From positions 83,831 through 123,428 of the forward strand of contig CADEGL010000003.1 of the NCBI GenBank assembly GCA_902826885.1: a DNA stretch of 39,598 nucleotides. The letters run 5' to 3'. The stretch comes from an uncultured Alphaproteobacteria bacterium (lineage in GTDB: Bacteria > Pseudomonadota > Alphaproteobacteria > CADEGL01). Both the position numbers and the translations under genes were made by a program. The notes beneath the pieces are model-generated. The model was not told where the DNA came from and searched no databases. It saw nothing but the letters and a program-made list of their open reading frames with translations. Positions 17,054-25,184 of this stretch are shown one piece after another (positions within the stretch are counted from its first letter, which is position 1; each line of letters starts with the position of its first letter).

Positions 17054-18177
17054 CCGGTCTCGGCTTCCAGCTTTTGGCCACCAGCGGCGCGGCGCGGCGC
17101 GGACGGCTTTCGACGGCGCACGGCACGGCCGAGACACCGGCCTTCATGCCGGTCGGCACGGCGGCCACGGTCAAGGCCATGACGGCGGATGCCGTGCGCT
17201 CGACCGGTGCCGAGATTGTGTTGGGCAACACCTATCATCTGATGCTGCGGCCGGGCGCCGAGCGGGTGGAGCGCCTGGGCGGTCTTCACAAGTTCATGGA
17301 TTGGCCGGGGCCGATCCTGACCGATTCGGGCGGTTTCCAGGTCATGTCGCTGGCGCAGCTGCGCGATATCGACGAGCGCGGTGTGCGCTTCCAATCCCAT
17401 ATCGACGGCGCGAAGGAAGAACTGACGCCCGAGCGCGCGATGGACATCCAGCGGCGGTTGGATGCCGACGTGACGATGGTGCTGGACGAATGCACCTCTT
17501 GGCCCATCGAGGCGGGGCCGGCCGCCGAATCCATGCGCCGCTCCATGCGCTGGGCCGAGCGTTGCAAGGCGGCCTTCGTGAAGCGGCCGGGCTACGGGTT
17601 GTTCGGCATCGTGCAGGGCAGCGTCTATCCGGAGTTGCGCGCGGAATCGGCCGAGGCGCTGGTGAAGATCGGCTTCGACGGCTACGCCATCGGCGGGCTG
17701 GCGGTGGGCGAGGGGCGTGACCACATGCTGACGACCGTGCGGCAGACCGCTTCGCTGCTGCCCGCGGACCGGCCGCGTTACTTCATGGGTATCGGCCGGC
17801 CGGAGGATATCGTGGCTTCGGTTGCGCTTGGCATCGACATGTTCGACTGCGTGATCCCGACCCGCTCGGGACGCACCGGCCAGGCCTTCACCCGGCGCGG
17901 GCCGATCAACATCCGCAACGCACGTCACGCCGAAGACCCTCGTCCCATCGACCAGGATTGCGCGTGTCCCGCCTGCCGGACATATAGCCGCGCTTATATC
18001 CACCATCTCGTGCGGGCCGAGGAGATCCTGGGCTTGATGCTGATGAGCTGGCACAACGTCCACTATTATCAGGATCTGATGCGCGACATTCGCGCGTCCA
18101 TCGAGGCGGACGGGTACGAAGCCTTCATGGCGCGCTTCGCGGCGGAGCAGGCGCGAGGCGACATCGCGCCCGTCTAG
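17050..18177 (+). CDS. tgt: queuine/preQ1 tRNA-guanine transglycosylase
   Basis: A 375-residue TIM-barrel enzyme that swaps guanine-34 for preQ1 in tRNAs with a GUN anticodon. The base-recognition aspartate is in [11 protein letters not shown]. The nucleophile aspartate is in [18 protein letters not shown]. The zinc site is [17 protein letters not shown]. It starts with GTG inside the queA stop, so expression is coupled, and ends 32 bases before queF. Confidence 0.96.
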   Translation: MTGLGFQLLATSGAARRGRLSTAHGTAETPAFMPVGTAATVKAMTADAVRSTGAEIVLGNTYHLMLRPGAERVERLGGLHKFMDWPGPILTDSGGFQVMSLAQLRDIDERGVRFQSHIDGAKEELTPERAMDIQRRLDADVTMVLDECTSWPIEAGPAAESMRRSMRWAERCKAAFVKRPGYGLFGIVQGSVYPELRAESAEALVKIGFDGYAIGGLAVGEGRDHMLTTVRQTASLLPADRPRYFMGIGRPEDIVASVALGIDMFDCVIPTRSGRTGQAFTRRGPINIRNARHAEDPRPIDQDCACPACRTYSRAYIHHLVRAEEILGLMLMSWHNVHYYQDLMRDIRASIEADGYEAFMARFAAEQARGDIAPV

Positions 18178-18181
18178 CCAT

Positions 18182-18193
18182 GCAAGGCCTTGC
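18182..18193. repeat. 12-bp perfect palindrome between tgt and queF
   Basis: GCAAGGCCTTGC is its own reverse complement and lies in the 32-base gap between tgt and queF. It could be an operator or a small hairpin near the queF ribosome binding site, or chance in GC-rich DNA. Confidence 0.3.
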
Positions 18194-18209
18194 CGCGTAG
18201 TCTGCCGCC

Positions 18210-18668
18210 ATGCCCAAGACCACACGCCTGACCCAGCTTGGACGCGCTGCGCGCATTCCGGCCTCGCCCGAGAAGGCGCGGCTGGAGACGGTGCCCAATC
18301 CCCATCCGGGCACGGCCTATCTGGTGCGCTTCGTTTGCCCGGAGTTCACCTCGCTGTGTCCCATGACTGGCCAGCCGGATTTCGCGCATCTGGTGCTGGA
18401 CTACGCGCCGCGCGCGCGGCTGGTTGAAAGCAAGTCGCTGAAGCTCTACCTGGCGTCCTATCGCAACCACGGCGCGTTCCACGAGGATTGCACGGTGGCG
18501 ATCGCCAAGGCGCTGGAGCGGGCGATGAAGCCGCGTTGGCTTCGCATCGGCGGCTATTGGTACCCGCGCGGAGGGATGCCCATCGATGTCTTCTACCAAA
18601 GCGGCGCCGCGCCCAAGGGGCTCTGGGTCCCCGACCAGGGCGTCCCGCCCTATCGCGGCCGCGGCTGA
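18210..18668 (+). CDS. queF: NADPH-dependent 7-cyano-7-deazaguanine (preQ0) reductase
   Basis: A 152-residue single-domain (YkvM-type) QueF of the tunnelling fold. The catalytic cysteine is in [12 protein letters not shown]. The family signature ESKSLKLYL (NADPH-binding motif) is intact, as is the HEDC segment. It reduces the nitrile of preQ0 to preQ1, which Tgt then inserts. The 3' end overlaps queG by 83 bases in another frame, longer than the usual 4-base overlaps in this window. Confidence 0.95.
   Translation: MPKTTRLTQLGRAARIPASPEKARLETVPNPHPGTAYLVRFVCPEFTSLCPMTGQPDFAHLVLDYAPRARLVESKSLKLYLASYRNHGAFHEDCTVAIAKALERAMKPRWLRIGGYWYPRGGMPIDVFYQSGAAPKGLWVPDQGVPPYRGRG
18570..18575 (+). promoter_or_regulatory. 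ribosome binding site that sets the queG start inside queF
   Basis: GGAGGG lies ten bases before the ATG at 18586, all within queF coding sequence. No other ATG, GTG or TTG is available in the queG frame before its conserved N-terminus, so this site supports the long overlap. Confidence 0.55.
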
Positions 18669-19773
18669 CGCCGATCCGCGCCGGTCGATCCGCGACCTGG
18701 CGCTGGCGCAAGGATTCGATGCGGTCGGCTTCGCACGCGCCGAAAGCTCGGACGCCGCGAAGCAAGGGTTGGCCGACTACCTGACGCAAGGCTTCCACGG
18801 CGACATGGGCTGGCTGGCGGCGAACGCCGACCGGCGCGCCGATCCGCGCGCCATGTGGCCCGAGGCGCGCACGGCCATCGTCGTCGGCCTCAACTACGGG
18901 CCCGAGCGCAATCCGTTGGAGGGCCTCGCCGACAAAGCGGGCGGCAACGTTTCGGTTTATGCGCGCGGACGCGACTATCACGATCTGATCAAGAAGCGCC
19001 TGAAGGCATTGGCGCGCGAGATCGTGGCGCGCCACGGCGGCGCGGTGAAGGTGTTTGTCGACACCGCACCCTTGATGGAAAAGCCGCTGGCCATGCGCGC
19101 CGGCATCGGCTGGCAGGGCAAGCACACCAACCTCGTCTCCCGCGCGCACGGCTCGTGGCTGTTCCTCGGCTCGGTGCTGACGACACTGGAGATCGCGGCC
19201 GATGCGCCTGAGACCGATCATTGCGGCCAGTGCCGCCGCTGCCACGATGCCTGCCCGACCAACGCGTTTCCCGCGCCCTACCGGCTCGACGCGCGCCGCT
19301 GCATCTCCTATCTCACCATCGAGCACAAAGGGCATATCCCGCGCGAGTTCCGCGCGCCCATGGGCAACCGCATTTATGGCTGCGACGACTGCTTGGCCGT
19401 CTGCCCGTGGAACAAGTTTGCGTCCGCCACCGGCGAGGCAAGCTTCGCTGCGCGGCCGGGTTTGGAGGCGCCGCGGCTGTCCGATCTGGCGCGGCTCGAC
19501 GATGCGTCTTTTCGCGCGCTCTTCGCGGGTTCGCCGATCAAGCGCATCGGGCGCGACCGCTTCGTGCGCAACGTGACCATCGCGCTCGGCAACAGCGGCG
19601 ATCCGGCCGCCACCGGAATCGTCGAAGACCTGCTCGGTGACGTTTCGCCACTGGTGCGTGCCATGGCCGTGTGGGCTTTGGCGCGCCTGGCGCCCGATAG
19701 GATTCCGGCCGCACGCGCGAAACATGGCGCGGCGGAAGCCGATGCCGATGTGCGCGCGGAATGGGACTCTTGA
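18586..19773 (+). CDS. queG: epoxyqueuosine reductase
   Basis: A 395-residue QueG, a cobalamin- and iron-sulfur-dependent enzyme that removes the epoxide oxygen to finish queuosine. Two ferredoxin-type [4Fe-4S] motifs are visible, [13 protein letters not shown] and, further on, [13 protein letters not shown]. The cobalamin-binding reductase domain precedes them ([20 protein letters not shown]). A HEAT-like C-terminal part covers the last 90 residues. The first about 25 residues, which overlap queF, are Ala/Pro/Arg-rich and not conserved in feel. QueG closes the set queA-tgt-queF-queG. Confidence 0.95.
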   Translation: MSSTKAAPRPRGSGSPTRASRPIAAAADADPRRSIRDLALAQGFDAVGFARAESSDAAKQGLADYLTQGFHGDMGWLAANADRRADPRAMWPEARTAIVVGLNYGPERNPLEGLADKAGGNVSVYARGRDYHDLIKKRLKALAREIVARHGGAVKVFVDTAPLMEKPLAMRAGIGWQGKHTNLVSRAHGSWLFLGSVLTTLEIAADAPETDHCGQCRRCHDACPTNAFPAPYRLDARRCISYLTIEHKGHIPREFRAPMGNRIYGCDDCLAVCPWNKFASATGEASFAARPGLEAPRLSDLARLDDASFRALFAGSPIKRIGRDRFVRNVTIALGNSGDPAATGIVEDLLGDVSPLVRAMAVWALARLAPDRIPAARAKHGAAEADADVRAEWDS

Positions 19774-19843
19774 AAAGAATTTAATGGTCTTGGCCGCTGA
19801 ATTGGGCCACTACGGGCGGCGGTGAATGAAAAGGGGATTCCAA

Positions 19844-20677
19844 ATGATGCGCATGTCCCGGTTGCTGGTCTTGGGCTTGGCTTTCGCGACGCTTGGCATG
19901 GGCTCGGCGCCTGCTGTGGCCGACGATCCCGGCTATGCGAAGCTGCGCGCCTTGATCGACGGGCCGCAACGCAGCGAGCGCAACCGCGTGCGCGATCCCT
20001 ATCGTCATCCCCTGGAGACGCTGACCTTCTTCGGCTTGCGCGACAACATGCGCGTGGTCGAGATCTGGCCGGGCGCGAACGGTTACTGGTTGGAGATCCT
20101 TGCGCCCTATCTGAAGGAGAACGGCACCTACTACGCGGCGGGCCCGGAGAAGACGACGAAGTCCGAGGAACTGCAGCACGACATTTCGGGCCTTGCCGCC
20201 AAGATTACCAACGATCCCCGCGACTACGGCAAGGTCGTGGTCACGGAATTCGCGGGCGACAAATACGAGATCGCGCCGCCCGGCACGGCCGACATGGTCT
20301 TGACCTTCCGCAACCTGCACAATTGGGTGAAGAACGGCGAGGCCGATGCGGCCCTGCGCGCGTTCCACAAGGCGCTCAAGCCTGGTGGCATCCTCGGCAT
20401 CGAAGGCCATCGCGGCTCCAACGCCCAGCCGCAGGACCCGCAAGCCAAGAGCGGTTATCTGCGCGAGGACTTCGCGATCGCCCTGGTCGAGAAGGCTGGC
20501 TTCAAGCTGGTGGAGAAGTCCGAGGTGAACGCCAATCCCAAGGACACCAAGGACTATCCTGAGGGTGTCTGGACCCTGCCACCGACCTATCGCCTGAAGG
20601 ATCAGGACCGCGCCAAGTATGCCGCCATCGGCGAGAGCGACCGCTTCACCCTCAAGTTCGTAAAGGTCGCGCCCTAG
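19844..20677 (+). CDS. secreted class I SAM methyltransferase-like protein (COG4798 type)
   Basis: A 277-residue precursor with a signal peptide (MMRMSRLLVLGLAFATLGMGSAPAVA) followed by a methyltransferase-like fold. The motif I equivalent is VVEIWPGANGYWLEILAPYL, and LTFRNLHNW and LKPGGILGIEGH follow. The start at 19844 is set by AAGGGGA six bases upstream; an ATG at 19826 would extend it by six residues. Methyltransferases of this family are predicted to be exported, which is puzzling because SAM is cytoplasmic; their substrate is unknown. It begins the long plus-strand run after queG and may be a separate unit. Confidence 0.85.
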   Translation: MMRMSRLLVLGLAFATLGMGSAPAVADDPGYAKLRALIDGPQRSERNRVRDPYRHPLETLTFFGLRDNMRVVEIWPGANGYWLEILAPYLKENGTYYAAGPEKTTKSEELQHDISGLAAKITNDPRDYGKVVVTEFAGDKYEIAPPGTADMVLTFRNLHNWVKNGEADAALRAFHKALKPGGILGIEGHRGSNAQPQDPQAKSGYLREDFAIALVEKAGFKLVEKSEVNANPKDTKDYPEGVWTLPPTYRLKDQDRAKYAAIGESDRFTLKFVKVAP

Positions 20678-20767
20678 GCGCGGATTCCCGCCTCTCGCGG
20701 CGATTGCGTCGGCTGGCGGGATCGCCCAGAATCCCGGCCCCTTTTCGCGAGATTGTCGGAGACGTAC

Positions 20768-21931
20768 ATGGGTCCGCTGGCCGGATTGAAAGTTGTTGAA
20801 TTGGCGGGCATCGGCCCCGGTCCCTTTTGCGCCATGTTGCTTTCGGACATGGGCGCGGAAGTGTTGCGCGTCGACCGCACCCAGCCTTCGGGCCTCGGCG
20901 TCACGCGGCCCGCGAAGTTCGATCTGCTCAACCGCGGCCGCCGCTCTATCGCGGTCGATCTGAAGCACAAGCAGGGCATCGAGACGGTGATGCGCCTGGT
21001 CGAGAAGGCCGATGCGCTGATCGAGCCGTTCCGCCCTGGTGTCGCCGAGCGTCTGGGTGTCGGGCCCGAGGATTGCTTGAAGCGTAATCCGAAGCTGATC
21101 TACGCGCGCATGACCGGCTGGGGCCAGGATGGTCCCTTGGCGCACGCCGCGGGTCACGACCTCAACTACATCTCCATCTCCGGTGCGCTTAACGCCATCG
21201 GTCCGGCCGATGCGCCCGTGCCGCCCTTGAATCTGGTCGGCGATTTCGGCGGCGGCGCGCTCTACATGGCCTTCGGCATCATGTGCGGGGTGTGGGAGGC
21301 CCAGCGTTCCGGTAAGGGACAGGTCGTCGACGTTTCCATGGTCGAAGGCGCGGCGGCCTTGGCCACCGGCTTCTACGGCATGATGGCCGCCGGCATCTGG
21401 CAGGACAAACGCGCGGTCAACATCCTGGATGGCGGCGCGCATTTCTACGGTGTCTACGAGACGAAGGATGGACGCCACGTCTCGCTCGGCGCCATCGAAG
21501 GCAAGTTCTACGACCTGATGCTGGACAAGCTGGGTATCCCCAAGGAAGGGCTACCGAAGCAGTTCGACCGCGCGCAGTGGCCCGCCATGCGCAAGCGCAT
21601 CGCCGACGTGGTCAAGACGAAGACGCAGGAAGAGTGGCGCACAATCATGGAGGGCACGGATGTGTGCTTCGCGCCCGTCCTGTCGTTCCTGGAGGCGCCG
21701 AACCATCCGCACAACAAGGCGCGCGGCAGCTTCGTCGAGGTCGAAGGCGTGGTGCAGCCGGGCCCGGCACCGAAGTTCAGCCGCACGAAGCCCAAGGTGC
21801 AGCGCCCGCCGTCGAATCCCGGCCAGCACACCGACGAGGCGCTGCGGGATTGGGGATTTGCGGCCGGCGACATCGCCGAGCTGAAGAAACAAGGCGCTAT
21901 CGGCTGGCAATCCAGCGAGGCGGCTGACTGA
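20768..21931 (+). CDS. alpha-methylacyl-CoA racemase (CaiB/BaiF family)
   Basis: A 387-residue class III CoA-transferase-fold protein. The racemase triad seems intact: His130-Asp131 (GHDLNY), Asp159 (NLVGDFGGG) and the Glu of GAIEGKFYD, as in the mycobacterial enzyme. This favours epimerisation of 2-methylacyl-CoA thioesters over CoA transfer. I chose the ATG at 20768, preceded by CGGAG at good spacing; a TTG at 20753 is the alternative. It could handle branched-chain, bile-acid or arylpropionyl-CoA substrates. It stands 40 bases before the first M24 gene, in the same direction, but the metabolic link is unclear. Confidence 0.9.
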   Translation: MGPLAGLKVVELAGIGPGPFCAMLLSDMGAEVLRVDRTQPSGLGVTRPAKFDLLNRGRRSIAVDLKHKQGIETVMRLVEKADALIEPFRPGVAERLGVGPEDCLKRNPKLIYARMTGWGQDGPLAHAAGHDLNYISISGALNAIGPADAPVPPLNLVGDFGGGALYMAFGIMCGVWEAQRSGKGQVVDVSMVEGAAALATGFYGMMAAGIWQDKRAVNILDGGAHFYGVYETKDGRHVSLGAIEGKFYDLMLDKLGIPKEGLPKQFDRAQWPAMRKRIADVVKTKTQEEWRTIMEGTDVCFAPVLSFLEAPNHPHNKARGSFVEVEGVVQPGPAPKFSRTKPKVQRPPSNPGQHTDEALRDWGFAAGDIAELKKQGAIGWQSSEAAD

Positions 21932-21971
21932 CGCGGCATCGGGCCGCGGGCGAGATTGCGGGAGGGGAGCC

Positions 21972-23258
21972 ATGATCACGTCCAAAGACGTCAAGATGAT
22001 CCAGCACGACCGTCTGGCCTTCTCGCTGGGCGAATACCGCCGCCGCTTCGATGCCGTCCTTCACGCGATGGGCGAGAAGGGGATCGACGTGCTGCTGGTG
22101 CGCACGCCGGAGAACATTGCCTATCTGACCGGCTACGTGACGCCCGGTTACTACGGCTATCACTGTCTGATCGTCGCGCGCGACCAAGCGCCCACCCTCG
22201 TCGTGCGCTATCTCGAGCAGACCAACGTGTTCGAGTATTCCTGGCTGTCGGACTCGGTGCCCGTCACCGACGACCGTATTCCCTACGAAGTCACGATCGA
22301 CACGCTGCGCAAGCGCGGCCTGGCCGACAAGCGCGTGGGTGTCGAGAAGACCTCGTTCTTCTCGACCATCGAGGAATATGAAGGGCTGCGGGGCAAGCTG
22401 CCGGAAGCCCATTTCGCCGACGGCTCCGGCATCGTCGAATGGGTGCGGGTGGTCAAATCGCCCGAGGAAATCGCGCTGATGAAGCGCTGCGCCAAGATGC
22501 TGGACCACGGTTCGCGCGCGGGCCTCGATGCGCTCCGCGCGGGCACCACGGAAGACGCCATCGCGGCGGCGATCCACAACGAACTGGTCGGACGCGGCAG
22601 CGAGTATCCCGGCCTGCCTCACTTCGTCGTTTCCGGCCCCCGCATCTCGGTCACCCACGCCACCTGGGAAGGGCGCAAGATCGCCAAGGGCGATCCCGTC
22701 TTCTACGAGCTGTCGGCGACCAAGCATCGCTATTCCTCGGCCATCATGTTCACGGCTTGCGACGGCGAGCCGGAAAAGCGCGTGCGCGCCATGGCCGATG
22801 CTTCGCTGGCGGCGCTGCATGCCGGCATGGCCGCGCTCAAGCCGGGCGTGCCGTGCGAGGAGGTCGATCGCGCCGTCCATGGCGAATGGGTGAAAGCCGG
22901 TTTCGGCGAATACCATCGCCACCGCGCGGCCTATTCCATCGGTATGTGTTTCCCGCCCGATTGGGGCGAGGGCCAGATCCTGTCGTTGAAGAAGGGCGAG
23001 AAGCGCCTGGTTCAGAAGGACATGGTCTTTCACATGGTTCCGGCGGCCTTCATCTATCGCGAGACGGGGGTGGGCTTCAGCGCGACCTTGCACGTGACCG
23101 CGAATGGTTGCGAGCCGCTGTCCATGTTCCCTGGTAAGCTGATCGTGAAGAATGCCGGCGGCGCCAAGCGCGCCTCGGCGAAGAAGTCCGGTGCCAAGGC
23201 GGCCAAGGCGAAGCGTAAGCCCGCCAAGAAGGCCGCGAAGGCAAAGCGTAAGACGTGA
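21972..23258 (+). CDS. creatinase/ectoine-hydrolase-like M24 protein with a Lys/Ala-rich tail
   Basis: A 428-residue pita-bread-fold protein: N-terminal creatinase domain (about 20-160), C-terminal M24 domain (about 165-390), then a basic tail (394-428). Metal ligands of true M24 peptidases are missing: the two-Asp stretch reads FYELSATKHRYSSAIMF, the GHG-type site reads AAYSIG, and the EP and final Glu sites read HMVPAAF and GFSATLHVT. His229 and Glu246, aligning with catalytic/substrate residues of the metal-free enzymes, are kept. Creatinase and EutD/DoeA work without metal on C-N bonds of creatine and ectoine. The tail has 12 Lys and 3 Arg in 35 residues, like histone H1. The ATG follows GGGAGGGGAG. 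Substrate unknown; ectoine-like is a guess. Confidence 0.85.
   Translation: MITSKDVKMIQHDRLAFSLGEYRRRFDAVLHAMGEKGIDVLLVRTPENIAYLTGYVTPGYYGYHCLIVARDQAPTLVVRYLEQTNVFEYSWLSDSVPVTDDRIPYEVTIDTLRKRGLADKRVGVEKTSFFSTIEEYEGLRGKLPEAHFADGSGIVEWVRVVKSPEEIALMKRCAKMLDHGSRAGLDALRAGTTEDAIAAAIHNELVGRGSEYPGLPHFVVSGPRISVTHATWEGRKIAKGDPVFYELSATKHRYSSAIMFTACDGEPEKRVRAMADASLAALHAGMAALKPGVPCEEVDRAVHGEWVKAGFGEYHRHRAAYSIGMCFPPDWGEGQILSLKKGEKRLVQKDMVFHMVPAAFIYRETGVGFSATLHVTANGCEPLSMFPGKLIVKNAGGAKRASAKKSGAKAAKAKRKPAKKAAKAKRKT
23151..23255 (+). repeat. tail-coding Lys/Ala repeat of the first M24 gene
   Basis: This stretch encodes the last 35 residues of the M24 protein and contains an imperfect internal duplication: two copies of an AAKAKRK unit (near residues 410-416 and 421-427) separated by PAKK. 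The second M24 paralogue ends right where this tail begins. Such tails occur on bacterial histone-H1-like proteins and some DNA- or RNA-associated enzymes. Confidence 0.7.
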
Positions 23259-23265
23259 CGGTGAG

Positions 23266-23862
23266 ATGACGACGAAACCACCCCAAGCCGGACGGGTCGG
23301 CAAGGCCGGAACGCGTGCCGTGCTTCCCGTGGCGGGCGCCGGCACCGGCGCGCGCATCAAGCTGGATGCCATCGACCTCAAGATCCTGGCGGCCCTCCAG
23401 CGCGATGGCCGTCTGACCAAGATCAAGCTGGCCGAGGAGGTCGGTCTTTCCGTCAGCCCGTGCCTGGAGCGCATGCGCCGGCTCGAGAAAGCCGGTTTCA
23501 TCCGCGGCTACAACGCCGAGATCGACCTGTCGAAGCTGTTGTCGGCTTCGCGCGTATTCGTCGAGATCACGCTGGGCGGTCACACGGCGGTAGATTTCGA
23601 GCGGTTCGAGGCGGCCATCGAGGCCGTGCCCGAGGTGGTCGAATGCCATGCCATCGGTGGCGGCATGGATTACCTGATGAAGGTCGTGGCGACCGATATC
23701 GACCACTATCAGCAGGTCATCGAGGAGCTGCTGAACGCCAATATCGGCATCGCGCGCTACTTCACCTACATCGTTACAAAGCCCGTGAAGCGCGCGCAGG
23801 GTTACCCCATCCAGCATCTTTTGACGCGCGCCAAGCAGCGCCGGACGACCGAGCAGACCTAA
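23266..23862 (+). CDS. Lrp/AsnC-family transcriptional regulator
   Basis: A 198-residue regulator. After a disordered Ala/Gly-rich lead of about 30 residues comes the AsnC helix-turn-helix (LDAIDLKILAALQRDGRLTK through GLSVSPCLERMRRLEKAGFI) and a RAM ligand-binding domain (VFVEITLGGHTAVDFERFEA to the KPVKRAQGYP end). The ATG is eight bases past the M24 stop, so the two are probably co-transcribed. Lrp/AsnC members sense amino acids. AsnC-type regulators (DoeX/AsnC) are found in ectoine-degradation gene sets, which is one reason to compare this locus with them. A nearby palindrome in the gap before ald is a candidate target. Confidence 0.92.
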   Translation: MTTKPPQAGRVGKAGTRAVLPVAGAGTGARIKLDAIDLKILAALQRDGRLTKIKLAEEVGLSVSPCLERMRRLEKAGFIRGYNAEIDLSKLLSASRVFVEITLGGHTAVDFERFEAAIEAVPEVVECHAIGGGMDYLMKVVATDIDHYQQVIEELLNANIGIARYFTYIVTKPVKRAQGYPIQHLLTRAKQRRTTEQT

Positions 23863-24022
23863 GCTCGGCAATAGTTTCTGTCCGCCCCGATAGCCGGCGA
23901 AATATTTCCTGCCCTCATCATCGCTTTCGGTCGCTCCCGCCGCGCGAAACTTGATAGCTCATCGTCCCTGAACCGCGCGGTCCGCGCGGGGTTTACAAAA
24001 AACAGGGATGGGGAGTTTCGCG
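23863..24022 (+). promoter_or_regulatory. lrp-ald intergenic region with a palindromic operator-like site
   Basis: This 160-base gap holds GAAATATTTC (23899-23908), a perfect 10-bp AT-rich palindrome flanked by GGC and GCC, in otherwise GC-rich DNA. That is the kind of site an Lrp/AsnC dimer binds. A GC hairpin (CCGCGC/GCGCGG near 23971-23988) and GGGGAG (24010-24015), the ald ribosome binding site, follow. I find no clear -35/-10 pair. Binding by the adjacent regulator is inference. Confidence 0.4.
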
Positions 24023-25141
24023 ATGCTGGTCGGCGTTCCGAAGGAGATTAAGACGGAAGAGCATCGCGTGGGCATGGTGCCCGGCGGTGTGCGCGAGTTG
24101 GCCTCGCGCGGCCACAAGGTCATCGTGCAGGCGGGCGCGGGCGCGGGCATCAACTGCGACGACGCGGAATACCAGGCTGCTGGCGCGCGCATCGCCAAGG
24201 ATGCCGCCGAGGTCTTCGCCGCCGCGGACATGATCGTGAAGGTCAAGGAACCACAGGCCGCCGAATGCGCCATGCTGCGCCCCGGTCAGGTCTTGTTCAC
24301 CTATCTGCACCTGGCCGCGGATGCGGCGCAAAAGGACGGGCTGCTCAAATCCGGCGGTATCGCCATTGCCTACGAGACCGTCACGGGGCCGACGGGCGGA
24401 TTGCCGCTTTTGGCGCCCATGTCGGAAGTGGCCGGCCGCATGAGCGTGCAGGTCGGCGCCCATTGCCTGGAAAAGGCGCGTGGCGGCCGGGGCATGCTTT
24501 TGGGCGGCGTGCCGGGCGTCGAGCCGGGCCACGTGGTGGTGGTCGGCGGCGGCATCTCGGGCCTCAACGCGGCCCGCATGGCCATGGGCCTGGGCGCGCG
24601 CACGACCGTGATCGACAATTCCATCAACAAGTTGCGCGAGATCGACGCACTGTTCGGCGGCCGCATCCAGACGATCTATTCGACGCGAGATGCTATCGAG
24701 CGTCAGGTGCGGGACGCGGATCTCGTGATCGGCGCCGTGCTGGTGCCGGGCGCGACCGCGCCCAAGCTGGTCGACCGCAAGACCATCGCCGCCATGCGGC
24801 CGGGCTCGGTCGTCGTCGACATCGCCATCGACCAGGGCGGCTGCTTCGAGACCAGCAAGCCCACGACCCATTCCAAGCCGACCTACGAGGTCGATGGCGT
24901 GGTGCATTACTGCGTCACGAACATGCCGGGCGCCGTGCCCCGCACCTCGACCTATGCACTGACCAACGCGACGTTGCCGTTCGTCCTGGCGCTGGCCGAC
25001 AAGGGCTACAAGAAAGCCCTGACCGACGACGCGCATCTGGCGCTCGGTCTCAACGTGCACAAGGGCGTGCTGACGCACCCCGAAGTGGCGCGCGCCTTCA
25101 ACGAAACATTCGTTCCGACGCCGCAGGCTCTCGCCGCCTGA
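24023..25141 (+). CDS. ald: alanine dehydrogenase
   Basis: A 372-residue AlaDH/PNT-family enzyme, the normal length. It opens with [22 protein letters not shown]. The substrate-binding lysine is in VKVKEPQ, the catalytic His in FTYLHLAAD, the NAD-binding motif in [15 protein letters not shown] and the signature DQGG in [13 protein letters not shown]. It interconverts alanine and pyruvate plus ammonia with NAD. The ATG at 24023 is set by GGGGAG seven bases upstream; an ATG at 24008 is a poorer choice. Being next to an Lrp/AsnC gene is a common arrangement. In this cluster it could also recycle amino groups from a transaminase step, but no transaminase is in the window. Confidence 0.94.
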   Translation: MLVGVPKEIKTEEHRVGMVPGGVRELASRGHKVIVQAGAGAGINCDDAEYQAAGARIAKDAAEVFAAADMIVKVKEPQAAECAMLRPGQVLFTYLHLAADAAQKDGLLKSGGIAIAYETVTGPTGGLPLLAPMSEVAGRMSVQVGAHCLEKARGGRGMLLGGVPGVEPGHVVVVGGGISGLNAARMAMGLGARTTVIDNSINKLREIDALFGGRIQTIYSTRDAIERQVRDADLVIGAVLVPGATAPKLVDRKTIAAMRPGSVVVDIAIDQGGCFETSKPTTHSKPTYEVDGVVHYCVTNMPGAVPRTSTYALTNATLPFVLALADKGYKKALTDDAHLALGLNVHKGVLTHPEVARAFNETFVPTPQALAA

Positions 25142-25184
25142 TCTGTCGGGAATCGTGGGAAGCCGGGGAAAAGAGGAGACGGCC

